From: Omphalotus guepiniiformis
Lineage: Eukaryota; Basidiomycota; Agaricomycetes; Agaricales; Omphalotaceae
Direction of reading: 5' to 3'
Length of the DNA: 64,000 nt
Assembly: GCA_028554645.1 (NCBI GenBank)
Contig: JAQOOI010000017.1
Coordinates: 248,001-312,000, forward strand
The translations under genes were made by a program, and so were the position numbers. How positions within the stretch are numbered: position 1 is the first letter of the stretch; each line of letters opens with the position of its first letter. Shown piece by piece: positions 35,073-46,881 of this stretch. Under the pieces are notes generated by a model that saw nothing but the letters and a program-made list of their open reading frames with translations, searched no databases and was not told where the DNA came from.

Positions 35073-36873
35073 TGTCGCGACTAAAAGCGGTCTAGCCTTG
35101 AAATCATGCAGATTGAGAAAGATTTTGGTTGTTCAAACATTGGAAACTGAACAATGAGGACTAGAGTTCACCCAGACTGCTAGTTGAAACATGAGAACAC
35201 ACTCAGTTACTCAAGCCTGAGTGTAGAGTTAGCTACAGTACATGATATGGTACTTAGCAACTGTGACCAATGGGATCATGGAGAGAGATACTAGTTTTGC
35301 CTCTCACTTTGTATTGGAGTACCAATGTTCCATGCTAAGTTGAGTTGGTCAGACCCACCCTCTAAAGACTAGAGACTCTCATGAGTGTTGTTTGATTGTA
35401 ATCCAAGGGAATGATGGAAGTTACAATTCAATCTGAGAAACATCTAAGTCCACTGGACTACCTAACTCCAGCTGGTCTTGCTAACTCAGGTTGGCTGTAA
35501 AGACTGAATGCTGAGAGTGCAGACAATCTTGTATTGTTCTAACCAGAGAAATATGTTGTACATTTGGTACTATGCTTAGGATGGTGTTACTACTGGTGAA
35601 CCACCTTTGTCTGTTGGCTAAAGAGGAAAAATCCTCTAAGTCATTTCTGAAGAATGGAGTCAGATACTCAAGCTATCCTACCATGGAGCTAGATGTTGAT
35701 TCTGGAGTATCCCTCTGAAATGTAACATCTAACTGAGTGATACCCTGCACCCAGACACCCAAATAGGGAAGAATAAACGATTATTGGGACATAATACTGC
35801 CCATAGCTTGTTGCTAGAACCAGCTAAAAGGAGAAGTACCTCCTGGAGACAAATCAGATGCAAGATCTGGCCAGATAGACACATGTGCTACTGTACAGCT
35901 TGTGGATGATAGTAACAATGGAGTAAGGTCTAGATGACCTCTGAAACGGAGAAATAACCACTGGATATGCTAGGAACCTCACCAGCAGCCCCCAGTTAGG
36001 AAATCCAAAAGAGTTGCAAATTTCAAAATCATAAAAGATGTTGTCATATGGCACCATTCTGGACTGATATTGCGTGCTGTACACCCTGGTTAGATACCCT
36101 GGACTTGATTGCCAAGCCACTATATGGACAAAGCGATTTTTATAACAAATTTTATACCCAAGATACCTATACATGACAGTATCTAACTGAAAAATACCTA
36201 CAAAAATACCTAAAAAGACACCAATCCCTGCTCAATTAGTCTTTCTGTTGTCTATTCTATTTACTCTGCTCAGATTCCCTTACATTTTCCAGATTTACTA
36301 TATTTATTTTCTGACCTGTATATAAGAACTACCTACTTGTAGATATTTTTCCTTAAGTTAGGACTGCCTAGGCTCACTACCAAAGCAGAACTTCTTCTAG
36401 ACGAAAATTGCCTGGCTCTTAGGAGTTCAGTTATAGAGAAATATACCAGTTGTGCAAACTTCTGTAAAGTCCCTTGTGGCAAACCTTGAGAGAGATACTG
36501 AAACTGTTGCTGTCCCTGCTGTTCTGTCTGTGCTGTTCTGCCTGCTGAAACTGTTGCTGCTACTGTTCTGATTGATACTGTCACTGTTTGGACCATTGGA
36601 TCGAGTTGCCCACTCTGATTATTGCCCTGAACCATCCCCTGAACCCCTGAGAAACTAGTTGCCTTCTGTCTTGAACCTGTGTTTTTGAGTTGCCCTGTCA
36701 CTTATACCCTGTTCAGAGCGGACTGCAGACACTTGCTAGCTCAGTATTGAGTTCGATTGTCGAGTTTAACTGTGCGGAACCTTTGCCAACGCCAGCCACA
36801 CCTCCACAAACCCCCCTAGAATTGAGTTAGAGGTTGTTTCTTGAGACTCCCTCTCAGTTTAATTCTTGCACAT
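35073..36873 (+). repeat. Inner element 5' LTR
   Basis: 1801 bp, matching 49728-51528 with two substitutions noticed (A/G in AACA[A/G]TGG-type context near 35927-like positions and in the GTTAGG[A/G]AATCC block). It contains an 11/12 copy of the dispersed motif at 36178-36189. Confidence 0.93.
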
Positions 36874-36877
36874 TATC

Positions 36878-36895
36878 TGGAGCCCACCGCGAGGG
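36878..36895 (+). other. Inner element primer-binding site
   Basis: TGGAGCCCACCGCGAGGG starts four bases after the 5' LTR and begins with TGG, the complement of a tRNA CCA end. The priming tRNA was not identified. The outer element's site (TGGTGACCACCGCAGGG) has a similar pattern. Confidence 0.7.
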
Positions 36896-37387
36896 GTGGC
36901 TTTAGACTTGATATTTGAACCCTTCTGTGCTATTTGCACGCGTCTGGAACCTATCTGGACTATTCCCCTGCTTGAACTTTGTTCTGTTCTGCAGTTAGCA
37001 ACTACATCTTTATAGAAGTTGTTGCAAGAAAAACATAGCTATATACTTCGAGTTTGCTTTGTCAAAATTAGCAGCTCAAGGAAAAGCACCCACCCTAGAC
37101 AAACTAGAAATTCTGTGAGAGCTGGAACAGAAGAGTTACCTCTGAACCAGTTACCCAGAAGGAAAAGTTCAAAAGGAAAGGAGAAAGAAGTGTCACCTGA
37201 ACCTGAATCTAGTCCACTTTCGTCTCTATCATCCCTTAGTCCTATTCCTGAAAGGAATCTTCCAGAGTTTGCTGAACTTTCAGCTAGATACAAGAAAAAT
37301 AAGAGGAAATTTCTTAATAGTCCTCAATTCTTTTCCTTGACTCATAAGAGAATACCTGTGAGGATTGTGAAAGATAAAAGAAACAAC

Positions 37388-38968
37388 ATGTCTACCACTA
37401 GTGAACAAGCTAATCCTGGAGAAGGTACTCAAGGGCAAGGTCCCACCGAGAATCTAACTCCACGGAGCGAGATACTATCTTTGGGAATTGCACCTGATAT
37501 TCAGATACCTGCCCCAGCGATTCTAAAGTTGCAAAATGAGAAATTACCGAAAGTTTCGAAGCATGCACCCATATTTGACAAGAGACATCCATCTGAGTTA
37601 GTTGCATGGTTGGCAGAGTTAGAGAATATCTTTGTCTCCACTGGAACTAAGACTGATGCTGCAAAGGTCATGTTGGCTCTCAGATATATGGAGTTCCATA
37701 CTAAAGCAGAGTTTCAACTGCTTGAAGCAGTCAGAAATTTAGATTGGCTTGCATTTAAGGAGGCTTTGATGAAGAACTTTCCTGAATCTGCAGACAGAGG
37801 TCTGGGATCAAGACAAAAGCTTTATGCTATTGTAGAAGAATATAAACTCATTGTGCTTGGTGCTATTCAGAAACTGATGGCATTTAAGAGAGAGTATGAG
37901 ATTGAATATGAGAAACTGTCCTCTGGTGCTACACCTGTAGTATCTAACTCAGAAGCTGTTGCTGGTTTCTTGAGTGCATTGGATGAACCTTTCAGAAGAA
38001 AGCTTCTGGATCGTCTGGAAAACAAAGTAATCAATGGCCACATACATGTTCAGAGAGAAGATGATCCTTTTACTCTGAAAGATGTCATGTCTGAGGCTGA
38101 GAAGCTCTGTTCTGTAAAAAGAGCAGGTGGTTATAACTTTGGTTTATTCATGAATGGTCCTAGCATAGCTGAGGGTTACTCCAGAGCGCTTCCAACACCT
38201 GAACAGAGTGCTACTAGGAAATTGTATGATCCATACCAAGTAGCAACTACTGTGAAGGCAGAACCAGACCAATGGGCAATGAAGTTGTCTGCTACAGTGG
38301 ATAGTCATAAGAATCAGTTTAATCAGATCAGACAAGCTCAGGAATCGAATTTGGCAGCTCTTGCAAAGCTCTCAGAGACAGTTGCTAACTTGGCAAAAAT
38401 GACCCAAGTAACATCTAGCTCCATGAGAATGAACATGAATGCTCCAATTCAAAATTCTGGGTCTGGGATGAATTCTAATGGACACAATGGTGCTCCTAGG
38501 TCGTCTCAGGTCTCCTCTGTTCATAACAATTCTCACTCTGACTCTAATTGCTACATGTGTGATGAACCTGGACATAGATCTGTGGACTGTCCCCATCAAC
38601 TTAGATTTATCAGGTTGGGGTGGATGACCAAAAACAGTGCTGGTAAATGGGCATTAAAAGATGGAGTGTATTGGCCAAGAGCTGATCCTTCAGATACTCG
38701 GTCTAAGAAAGATAAGATTGAGGAAATTGCCAGAAGACATGGTTGGGACCAATCTCCCACTCATGTTGACCAGAATCTGTATGCTTTTGAAGAAGAGGAT
38801 ACTGCTGCAATGGCAGGCCCTTCTCGAAACAGTTCACTAGATGCTATAAACAGTCTTGTTGCGCAGTTCAGTCATGTTTGTACTACACTACAGAATTTAG
38901 CTCCAGTTGCTAACTCGGAGAAAAAGCAGATTCTGAAGAGAGATAGTACCTCTGAGTCGAAAAACTAG
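37388..38968 (+). CDS. Inner element Gag
   Basis: 526 codons from ATG 37388. Retrotransposon capsid-type protein: an alpha-helical core (HAPIFDKRHPSELVAWLAEL then AKVMLALRYMEFHTKAEFQL and later EAVAGFLSALDEPFRRKLLD) and one CCHC zinc knuckle (CYMCDEPGHRSVDC, residues ~387-400) for RNA packaging. It ends TCG AAA AAC TAG. The same frame stays open for ~120 codons upstream to 37019 with protein-like content (RKSSKGKEKEVSPEPESS) but no ATG. A longer form could therefore start from a non-AUG codon or by splicing from the leader. The protease ORF lies in the -1 frame and overlaps the stop region. Confidence 0.88.
   Translation: MSTTSEQANPGEGTQGQGPTENLTPRSEILSLGIAPDIQIPAPAILKLQNEKLPKVSKHAPIFDKRHPSELVAWLAELENIFVSTGTKTDAAKVMLALRYMEFHTKAEFQLLEAVRNLDWLAFKEALMKNFPESADRGLGSRQKLYAIVEEYKLIVLGAIQKLMAFKREYEIEYEKLSSGATPVVSNSEAVAGFLSALDEPFRRKLLDRLENKVINGHIHVQREDDPFTLKDVMSEAEKLCSVKRAGGYNFGLFMNGPSIAEGYSRALPTPEQSATRKLYDPYQVATTVKAEPDQWAMKLSATVDSHKNQFNQIRQAQESNLAALAKLSETVANLAKMTQVTSSSMRMNMNAPIQNSGSGMNSNGHNGAPRSSQVSSVHNNSHSDSNCYMCDEPGHRSVDCPHQLRFIRLGWMTKNSAGKWALKDGVYWPRADPSDTRSKKDKIEEIARRHGWDQSPTHVDQNLYAFEEEDTAAMAGPSRNSSLDAINSLVAQFSHVCTTLQNLAPVANSEKKQILKRDSTSESKN
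38959..38968 (+). promoter_or_regulatory. Candidate -1 frameshift site, gag to protease
   Basis: The gag end reads G AAA AAC TAG. Slipping back one base at AAA-AAC enters the frame CTA GAG GTT CCA ATG AAG, which is the protease ORF and is open from 38956. The heptamer departs from the ideal A AAA AAC at its first base. Reinitiation at the ATG 8 nt after the stop (38977) is the alternative. Confidence 0.45.
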
Positions 38969-38976
38969 AGGTTCCA

Positions 38977-40377
38977 ATGAAGGAGTTTGGTGTAGAAGAT
39001 GTATTTTCACAACATCCTTCTCACAGAGCAAGTCAAACTCCTGAGGATTTTAATCTTGCAAGGAGAAAGAAAATGGAAGTCTTGTTACCCACCTTGAAAC
39101 CATCTGAAAAGGAGAAATACAGACCCCCTGCCATGAGAAAAGAACAAGTTCGTTTTGAGCTACCTATTGAATTTGACACAGAGGAGCCTGAGTCTCCCTC
39201 TGACATGGAGTTCGATACTGCACGGAGAGTATCTAACCGACCATTTGACAATGTAAAGGCAATTGATAGGCCACCTATACCAAAGGGAGTGCCTGTAGGG
39301 AGCCAACACAAGTCAAAGGAAGGTGATATTACTCAGTCTAGAACTAGAGAAGGAATGAATAGTGACACAAAGAATGCTATTGTTTATACAAAGCCTTTGC
39401 GCAAATCTGAGCCTGATTTCAAGCTTAGAAACTCATTGTTCAAACCTGGTCTTGCTGAAGAAATAGCAGACAAAATCTTTAGGTCTGAGATAGATATTAG
39501 TAGTGGTGATCTCATTGCTATATCTCCTGCACTACAGAAAATCATGCAGAGAAAGTTGAAGAACAGTAGAGTGTATAAACGGCCTATAAAGGCATTTGTT
39601 CAAGAGGTTAGGGATGAAGATGATCCTGAGTATGGTACTCAACTTGAGGAAGATGTTACTCTGTCTAAGGCAACCTATATGGTTAATGTTGATGATATGG
39701 CCTATGAGAGGGAAGATGTGTTTATTATCTTAGATGAAGACACAGATGACCTTAAGAAAGGTTCAGTGGTTCACAAGGATGTTGTGGATCAATATCAACG
39801 AGATATTCCTTCAGAAGAAAGGGATAAGATCATTATAGTAGCCAGTCAGACTGACAGTCTAAAGGCAATCTATCCAAAGATAAACTACTCTGACCAGCAA
39901 ATTGAGACAGTCATTGACAGTGGCTCTCAAATTGTATCAATGGACACTAGAGTTGCAATTGGTTTAGGCCTGAGATGGGACCCTGCTACAGTAATCCATA
40001 TGCAAAGTGCAAATGGGCAACTGCAAGCAACAAGGGGACTAGCTAGGAATGTATCATTTACCTTTGGAGAAATTACAATCTATATGCAGATACATGTAAT
40101 AGATAAAGTGCCTTATGATGTTCTCTTGGGGAGACCATTTGATGTGTTAACAAGCAGTGTGATTAGGAACTTTGAGACTGGAGAGCAAGAAATCACTATC
40201 ACAGATCCAAACAGCGGAATGAAGTGTACAATGGGCACATATGATAGAGGTCATGGAGTAAAGGTCAAACCTGTACCCGGTGAACCGAAACTTGTCCCAG
40301 AAACACAAAAATCTTCGAGTATCCCACTCAAGCCCGAGGGGGAGACTCAAAATTTTCATTGGACCTTAATGAACTGA
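38977..40377 (+). CDS. Inner element protease ORF
   Basis: 466 codons. Residues ~300-400 form a retropepsin-like aspartic protease: active-site triplet in ETVIDSGSQIVSM (Asp-Ser-Gly at ~313-315), a flap region and the second conserved block VPYDVLLGRPFDV. The N-terminal 300 residues are charged and probably disordered. It would process the Gag-Pol polyprotein. The ATG at 38977 follows the gag stop by 8 nt. Its own end overlaps the pol ORF by 19 nt in the -1 direction, with a canonical slippery heptamer just before the overlap. Confidence 0.88.
   Translation: MKEFGVEDVFSQHPSHRASQTPEDFNLARRKKMEVLLPTLKPSEKEKYRPPAMRKEQVRFELPIEFDTEEPESPSDMEFDTARRVSNRPFDNVKAIDRPPIPKGVPVGSQHKSKEGDITQSRTREGMNSDTKNAIVYTKPLRKSEPDFKLRNSLFKPGLAEEIADKIFRSEIDISSGDLIAISPALQKIMQRKLKNSRVYKRPIKAFVQEVRDEDDPEYGTQLEEDVTLSKATYMVNVDDMAYEREDVFIILDEDTDDLKKGSVVHKDVVDQYQRDIPSEERDKIIIVASQTDSLKAIYPKINYSDQQIETVIDSGSQIVSMDTRVAIGLGLRWDPATVIHMQSANGQLQATRGLARNVSFTFGEITIYMQIHVIDKVPYDVLLGRPFDVLTSSVIRNFETGEQEITITDPNSGMKCTMGTYDRGHGVKVKPVPGEPKLVPETQKSSSIPLKPEGETQNFHWTLMN
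40350..40356 (+). promoter_or_regulatory. Slippery heptamer AAATTTT, protease to pol -1 frameshift
   Basis: In the protease frame the codons are CAA AAT TTT CAT, so the heptamer is A AAT TTT, matching X XXY YYZ. After a -1 slip the next codons are TCA TTG GAC CTT AAT, the start of the pol frame, which has no nearby ATG. The protease stop follows at 40375-40377. Confidence 0.6.
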
Positions 40378-43300
40378 TAGGAGATCAGGGAGAGGTTGCT
40401 GTTTGTATTGAAATAGATGATGATGGAAATGCTACCATTACTGGATTTAAGCTGCCAGATGCAAAATTGTTCTCAGAACCTGAAAAGGCTGAAGCATTTG
40501 TGTTTGCAGCTGAATCCTCCATAAGAGAAAAAGATAAAGGTGCTGCAGATACAGTTAGATCATATCTAAATCATTCTGTAGACTCTGAAAAGAAGCAGGT
40601 GTACTGTACCTGGCGTGAAAATCAAACTTTGGATGAAAATCTGGAGTTAGATACTCCACCAGCGCCTGTATACAATGAGGAACCAGTATCTAAGCGTCAA
40701 CAAAAGAGGATTGATAAGTGTAAATCTGTTAAAGAAAAGCACAAACAATCGCCTTTTAGACCTAGATGGAGCAGAGATGCTAATGGAAACAAGTTTGCTG
40801 AGTTAGTAACTGTATTGGCTTCAAGAAAGTACAAACCAGTTGCTGTAAAAGTTAAACCTGTTAAAGCTACATTGCCTGCAGAGTTCCGAATTGAGAGAAA
40901 AATCCTAGGAAATCCGTTAAAGGATATGCCTGAGCTACCTACTCATCCACCAGAGTTCACTCCTGGGGAGAGGTATACTCAAGAAAGAAAAGAAATTATA
41001 GACAAGAATCATAATGAAGGTTTCTTATGGCCTGAAGAAATGAAGCTTGTACATCATCTCATGAAAGTCCAAGAGAAATCATTTGCATGGGAAGCATCTG
41101 AAGGTGGAACTTTTAATACAGAATTCTTTCCTCCAGTGAAGTTTCCAGTATTGCCTCACACACCTTGGGTGGAAAGGAATATTCCTATACCTCCAGGGAT
41201 CTATGATCAAGTGTGTAAGATGATCAAGGACAAGATAGATGCTGGTGTCTATGAGCCTTCTAGTTCATCCTATAGATCTAAATGGTTCTGTGTCTTAAAG
41301 AAAGATGGAAAAAGCTTAAGATTGGTACACAGTTTGGAACCACTCAATAAAGTGACTATCCAACATTCAGGAATTCCTCCTGCAACTGCAGATATAGCTA
41401 GAAGCTTTTCTGGAAGAGCATGTTTGGGATTGCTGGATATCTTTGTTGGCTATGATGAGAGACTGGTTGATGAAAGTTCAAGAGATCTTACAACTTTCCA
41501 GACACCTTTTGGCCCACATAGATTAGTGAAGTTACCTATGGGTTGGACAAACTCTGTTCCTATCTATCATGATGATGTTACATATATCTTCAGAGATGAA
41601 ATTCCACATGTAACTAAACCTTACATTGATGATGTACCAGTAAAAGGTCCAGCTACTCGTTATGAAACTCCAGATGGAGGATATGAGACTATACCTGAGA
41701 ATTCTGGCATCAGAAGGTTTGTGTGGGAGCATCTACAGAATATGAACAGAATTGTACAGAGAATGAAACATGCTGGTGGTACCTTTGCTGGTACCAAAGC
41801 TTTTATCTGTGTAGCTGAAGGTGATGTTGTTGGACATCATGTCAGTTATGAAGGAGAAAAACCAGTTGAACGGCTAGCTGAGGTTGTTCTGACTTGTGAT
41901 GCATCAAAATGGTCTGAAAAGAAAGATATCCGGTCATTTTTGGGCACTGCTGGTCAGATGAGAATGTTCATAAAGGATTATGCTAAGAAAGCTAGACCTT
42001 TAACAATCTTAACTGGAGATGTACCGTTTCAAATGGGTCCTGCAGAGTTAGAAGCTGTAGAAATGATTAAAGATGGGATTAGGAATGCTCCAGCACTCCG
42101 TCCTATAGACTATGATTTAAGTTCTGGAATCACCCTTTCAGTAGATACTTCATGGATGGCAGTTGGTTTTCAATTGTACCAAACAGATCCTCTGGATCCT
42201 AAGAAGAAATACTACAATTGGATGGGTTCTATTACTTTAAATGAGAGAGAAGCAAGGTTTTCCCAACCTAAGAGAGAACTTTATGGCTTGATGTTGGCCT
42301 TACAACAAACATACTACCAGACATATGGATGTAGGGAACTTACTGTGGAAACAGATGCAAGCTACATTAAAGGCATGCTTGACAAACCCAGTAGTGGTCC
42401 CAATGCAACTATAAACAGGTGGATTGAAGAAATAAGGAAGTTTCACTTCACCTTAGTACACATCAAAGGTACTGAACACAAAGGACCTGATGGTTTATCA
42501 AGACCCCCTAGGGGCACCATACCAACTGAAAGAGCTGCGTCTAGAGATCCTGATTCATTTATTGATGAAGATGACGGTCTGCCAGTGAAATTCAGGATGG
42601 GAGATGGTGAAACTGAGTCACCCTTTGAGTTTGAGTCCTTTAAAGATGAAATAGATACTAGAGGAGGTTACTTGCAGGATGTTGCTAAGTCAATTGATGA
42701 CTTTGAAGACGATTTGCAAGAAGCCATTGAAGAAGAACGCCATCTGAATTCCATTAGAGCGTTGTTGCTAACTCAATATCCAGTATCTAACTCGGTGTTG
42801 CAGTTTGCTCAAACTCTTGTTGTGCCTGAAGGAGGTACTGAATGGACACATGAACACCCTTACCGGGAAGATCATAGATCTGCATCTACAAAGGAGCTGG
42901 ATGATCAACTTGATTTAATTAGAGACTGGTATCTGCATGGAAACCAGTATCTAACTCAATTGAGCGGGACACTCCAGAAAAAGTTCTTATCCAGAGCTGT
43001 AAAGTTCTTTGTAGACAGAGATGGTCGTCTCTATAGGAGAAATGATGGTACAGGAGGCCAGCATAGACTGGTTGTGCCTAAAGAGAAAAGGATGTACATG
43101 ATGCATGCTGCTCATGATCATCTGGGACATAAAGGAATGTTTGCAACAAAAGCTCTTATAGAAAAGCGTTTTTGGTGGCCAGACTTGAATGGTGATGTCA
43201 ATTGGTTTGTCAAATCCTGCCAAGTCTGCCAGAACCGCAAAATGGACTTGTTGAAAATTCCTCCCACTCTCACCCACACTCCCTCTCTGTTTCAGAAGAT

Positions 43301-44432
43301 TCATGTTGATGTTTTTAAAGTATCACCTGCAAGCAATGGTTGCAAAGATGTTGTACATGGCAGATGTGCACTATCATCTTGGTCTGAAGGAAGAGCTTTA
43401 AGATCTGACAATGCTAGGTCATTGGGAGAATGGTTCTTTGATGATATTATATGCAGATGGGGTTGTCCTGATGAAGTTGTAACTGACAATGCACCCCAAA
43501 TGCGAGCTATGCTTAAATGGCTAGAAGAGAAATATGGAATTAAAGGGATTAACATATCTCCTTACAATTCACAAGCCAATGGCAAGATTGAGAGAGCCCA
43601 CTTTGACATTAGAACTGCCCTTGCAAAAGCTACAGGGGGAGATTTAAAGAGATGGTGGTGGTTTCTCAAGCATGTCTTCTGGGCAGATAGAATTACAGCT
43701 AGAAAGGGACTTGGATGTTCACCATACTTCCTTGTCACCGGTGCTGAACCTATTTTACCCTTAGATATTGTTGAGTCCACTTGGTTGGTAAAACTACCAG
43801 ATAGAATTCTGACATATGAGGAACTTATTGGCTACAGAGCTCAAGCTCTAGCTAAACATAGAACCCATGTTCAAGAAATGATATCCAGGATAGATACTAC
43901 CAAGAGGGATACTCTAAGACAATATGAAGAAGAATACAGAAATGTTATCAGAGACTTTGATTTCAAACCTGGTACATTAGTACAAATCAGAAATACACAA
44001 GTTGAGAAGAACTTGGACAGGAAAATGTATCCTAGATACTTGGGACCCATGATTGTAATAAGGAGAACCAAAGGGGGATCCTACATTGTGGCCCAAATGG
44101 ATGGTACTGTACTCAGAGAAAAGGTTGCTGCCTTCAGAGTACTGCCCCATGTTGCTAGATATGAACCAATTGAACTGCCTGAGAACATTCATGAACTTAT
44201 AGACTTGACTAGTGAACAGCTAGAAGCCATGGTTAATGAAAACACGGAGTTAGATAGTGAACTTGAAAGGGATTATATCTTTGACAGTATTCCTCAGTTG
44301 AGAATTCCTGTTGATGATGAAGACTTAGAAGAGTTCACTGATGAAGAAGCTGCATCTGACAATGATGTAGATGAAGAAGAACCTGATTGGGATGCTCCAA
44401 TGCAGACCAGGGCTCGCTCTTCAAAGAGATAG
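40357..44432 (+). CDS. Inner element Pol: RT, RNase H, integrase
   Basis: About 1358 codons, intact. Residues ~275-450: reverse transcriptase, with SKWFCVLKKDGKSLRLVHSL, LPMGWTNSVPIYHDDV and the catalytic YIDD box (~422-425). Residues ~590-715: RNase H (LSVDTSWMAVGFQLYQ; LTVETDASYIKGML; GPDGLSR). Residues ~915-960: integrase HHCC zinc finger (HDHLGHKG...CQVCQNRK). The D-D-35-E core is complete (HVDVFK, VVTDNAPQ, NGKIERAHF). A GPY/F-type C-terminal block (RYLGPMIVIRRTKGGSYIV) follows, then an acidic tail; no chromodomain. There is no ATG at its start, so it is expected only as a fusion with the protease by -1 frameshifting. Ty3/gypsy order (RT-RH-INT) is clear. Confidence 0.95.
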
Positions 44433-44648
44433 AAAGATAAAACACACTGTATTTGAAAAAGTAGCTAGTTAGATACTCGAGAGAGACTATCTAGCTCAAT
44501 GAAAAATAAATAAAGAGTGTAAAAAGTAGTTCTAAACTACTAAGATGAACGAAAAAGGATGTTCTAAATACTCGAGGATGTCCTATGTGATGTACCAGTG
44601 ACGTGTATACTACCTATACATTGAAACTAAGGTGCTAAAAAGTAACAT

Positions 44649-46050
44649 CTAGTTCAGTGTTAAGTCTGCAGGGGGAAATTCATGAAATGGAGCTGGGTCT
44701 GAAGCTACTGCTGGACCTGCCTGCAAGGGATCCTGAGAAGCACGATTGGCCTTCTCTTTCGCCTTCCTGAGCTGCTCCAACTTGGAATATTCCTGGTAGG
44801 CAAACCTGTACTGAGAATGGTGATACTGGATAGCATGTTGGTGAACACTGAGCTCAGTCCTCAGAAAGTTGGAAATAGAGTGAAGGACTTCTGGAGAGAA
44901 GTGGTCAAGGTCCATGAACGGAAATAAAGCCGTAATACGATTGACTATCTCTTCTCCACTCTCCCTGAGTTTGCGCTCATCTGTAAAGCATAGAGTTGGA
45001 TGCTCGACGCGGTACCAGATTGAGTTAGATACTCATGCTCTGTCTCTTCACTAAGGTTGACAAAGGGCTTCTCAATGCGAGGCTTCTTCTGACTACCAGC
45101 CTTGGGAGTTTCTGGGACAGTCTCAGGCTATAGGAGCAAGAAACAGTCAGTCATGCTGTACTTAGCAACTCAGAGTAAAATAACACTTACCACTTTGGAC
45201 TGAATTGGATTGGCCTATATGGTCCAAAAATCGTTCAAAGTAAGTAAAAGAGATGAAATAATAAGGCTGAGAAAGGATACCTACCACTGGAGTAGTAGGT
45301 ACTACTTTGTCCTTAGCAGTCTTAGCAGCTGCACTAGGGGTGTTGGTAACCTTGCCTGAGTCCTTGCTGTCCTTCTTGGGAGCATGAATGGACGCAGAAA
45401 GTCCCAGGGCTGGTCCATCAGCCATCTGAAAAATGAAAGGAAAGGAAAATGAGAAATTATTCAGGCCACTATGGAGTTAGATACTCAACGGTAACGTCTC
45501 CGTTGCCTGTAATAACTTCGATTTCCTCATCCTCATCATCGTCGTCATCAACAAGCTCAGGAGTTTTCGCTGGCTGCACGAAAACATGCAGTTAGTTACT
45601 CCAGGTGACAAGGATACTCGAGAAAAATGCTTACTTTGCGCTTTCTGGGTGGAAGATCCCTCTCCCTGCGCTTAACCAAGTCCTCCCTGAAGATCTTGAT
45701 ATGAGCAAAAGTGTCAGGCTCAGGAATGCTTGAATATTTCTTGAGGGTGTCAGACACCAAGGAAACACCTTTGTCATATAGACCAAAGGCTTCTTCGGAC
45801 TTGGCAACTGCAAAAGCAGGAAGGGACTTCTTCTATAGCAGAGAAACGCAGAGTTAGATACTGGAACATGGCGGACATTGAGTTAGATGTTACTCACAAG
45901 ATGACTAGCTAGGGCGGTGATCAACATGCCCAATAGCTCAGTATCGATGTCCTTGGCCTCCATAGCTCCAGTAGCACGAGAAATATAACGTTGAGTAGTT
46001 GCTACCCACTCAGGGCGCTCAGGCCAACCTTTGGGACCTTTTGGGGGCAT
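44649..46050 (-). CDS. Antisense gene 2 of the inner element (7 exons, 335 aa)
   Basis: Encoded opposite to the element. Exons 46050-45898, 45832-45635, 45573-45490, 45425-45285, 45214-45191, 45127-45052 and 44980-44649 join in phase to 335 residues from MPPKGPKGWPERPEWVATTQ. N-terminal ~115 residues: helical and probably globular (RYISRATGAMEAKDIDTELL; KKSLPAFAVAKSEEAFGLYD). Middle: a basic run (KRRERDLPPRKRK) and an acidic one (LVDDDDDEDEEIEV), then Lys/Thr/Pro-rich linkers. C-terminal: a helical region (FSPEVLHSISNFLRTELSVH; YSKLEQLRKAKEKANR) likely to form a coiled coil. No known domain is recognised. Introns carry the dispersed motif, where TATCTAACTC also supplies a CTAAC branch site. 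A nuclear, nucleic-acid-associated role is only a guess from the charge pattern. Confidence 0.8.
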
Positions 46051-46881
46051 AGTAATGAAGTATGAGAAGTATGAGAATTGGGAAGGATGTAAAAAGGGTA
46101 GAACCAAGTATCTTATGGTGCTGAATCGTCGTCAACGATTTGGGAAACCTTTTATACTAGTTCTATACCTAACTTCTCGATTTGAACATTGAAAAACTGG
46201 ACCGGGTTACTAAGTCAAAATTTCTTGACTAGGCCTGTCCATGTGATTCAACGGGGACGTTGAAATTTATTTTGCTTTGGGGGAGAGAGTAAAGACAAGT
46301 TAACAATGACTCTAGAGCGTAATTTTTGATTTTTCAAAGATTAAGATCTAGAGATCTGGAACAGCTTTGACCGTCTGAGGGCTTAGCCGGCTTAAGATTG
46401 CCGAGTTCAACTCTGTCTTCACGCGGAAACCTTGGGCAAAATAAATCTTGACTTATCCATAATAAATAAAGATACTTACAGAGTTTTATTTGAATATAAC
46501 CTGTAATCGTGGAGTCTCCCTCTGAAGCTCGACTTAGATACTATATCTGGAGAGGGATACTCGGACTTTTATAATATTTCAACTTAAAGTTCACACTTAA
46601 AGAAGAAAACAAGACAAATGAAATATATTTGAGCTCTAGAAGCTCATTGTAATGACTATGGAAGACACTCTACATGTACTACTATCTGAATAAAATACAG
46701 TGAGTGTCTGAAATACAAGATATTATATATAAGGGCAACTCAGTGTGTTGAACACTTGAGTCACCCCGCACGAGATGCAAACAGTTTACTGATAAAGAAA
46801 CGACCAGTCCAGCGCTGCGTAGGAATCGCCGTAATGCTGAGGAAGATACGCTAGAAGGGCCGGAGGAACCTCGTGTGCGAG

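Noticed and set aside
36333..36701. 122-codon antisense frame in the inner LTR, repeated at 50988-51356
   Set aside because: It begins with GTG, not ATG, is Gln-rich low complexity, and is duplicated only because the LTR is. No splice partner was found.
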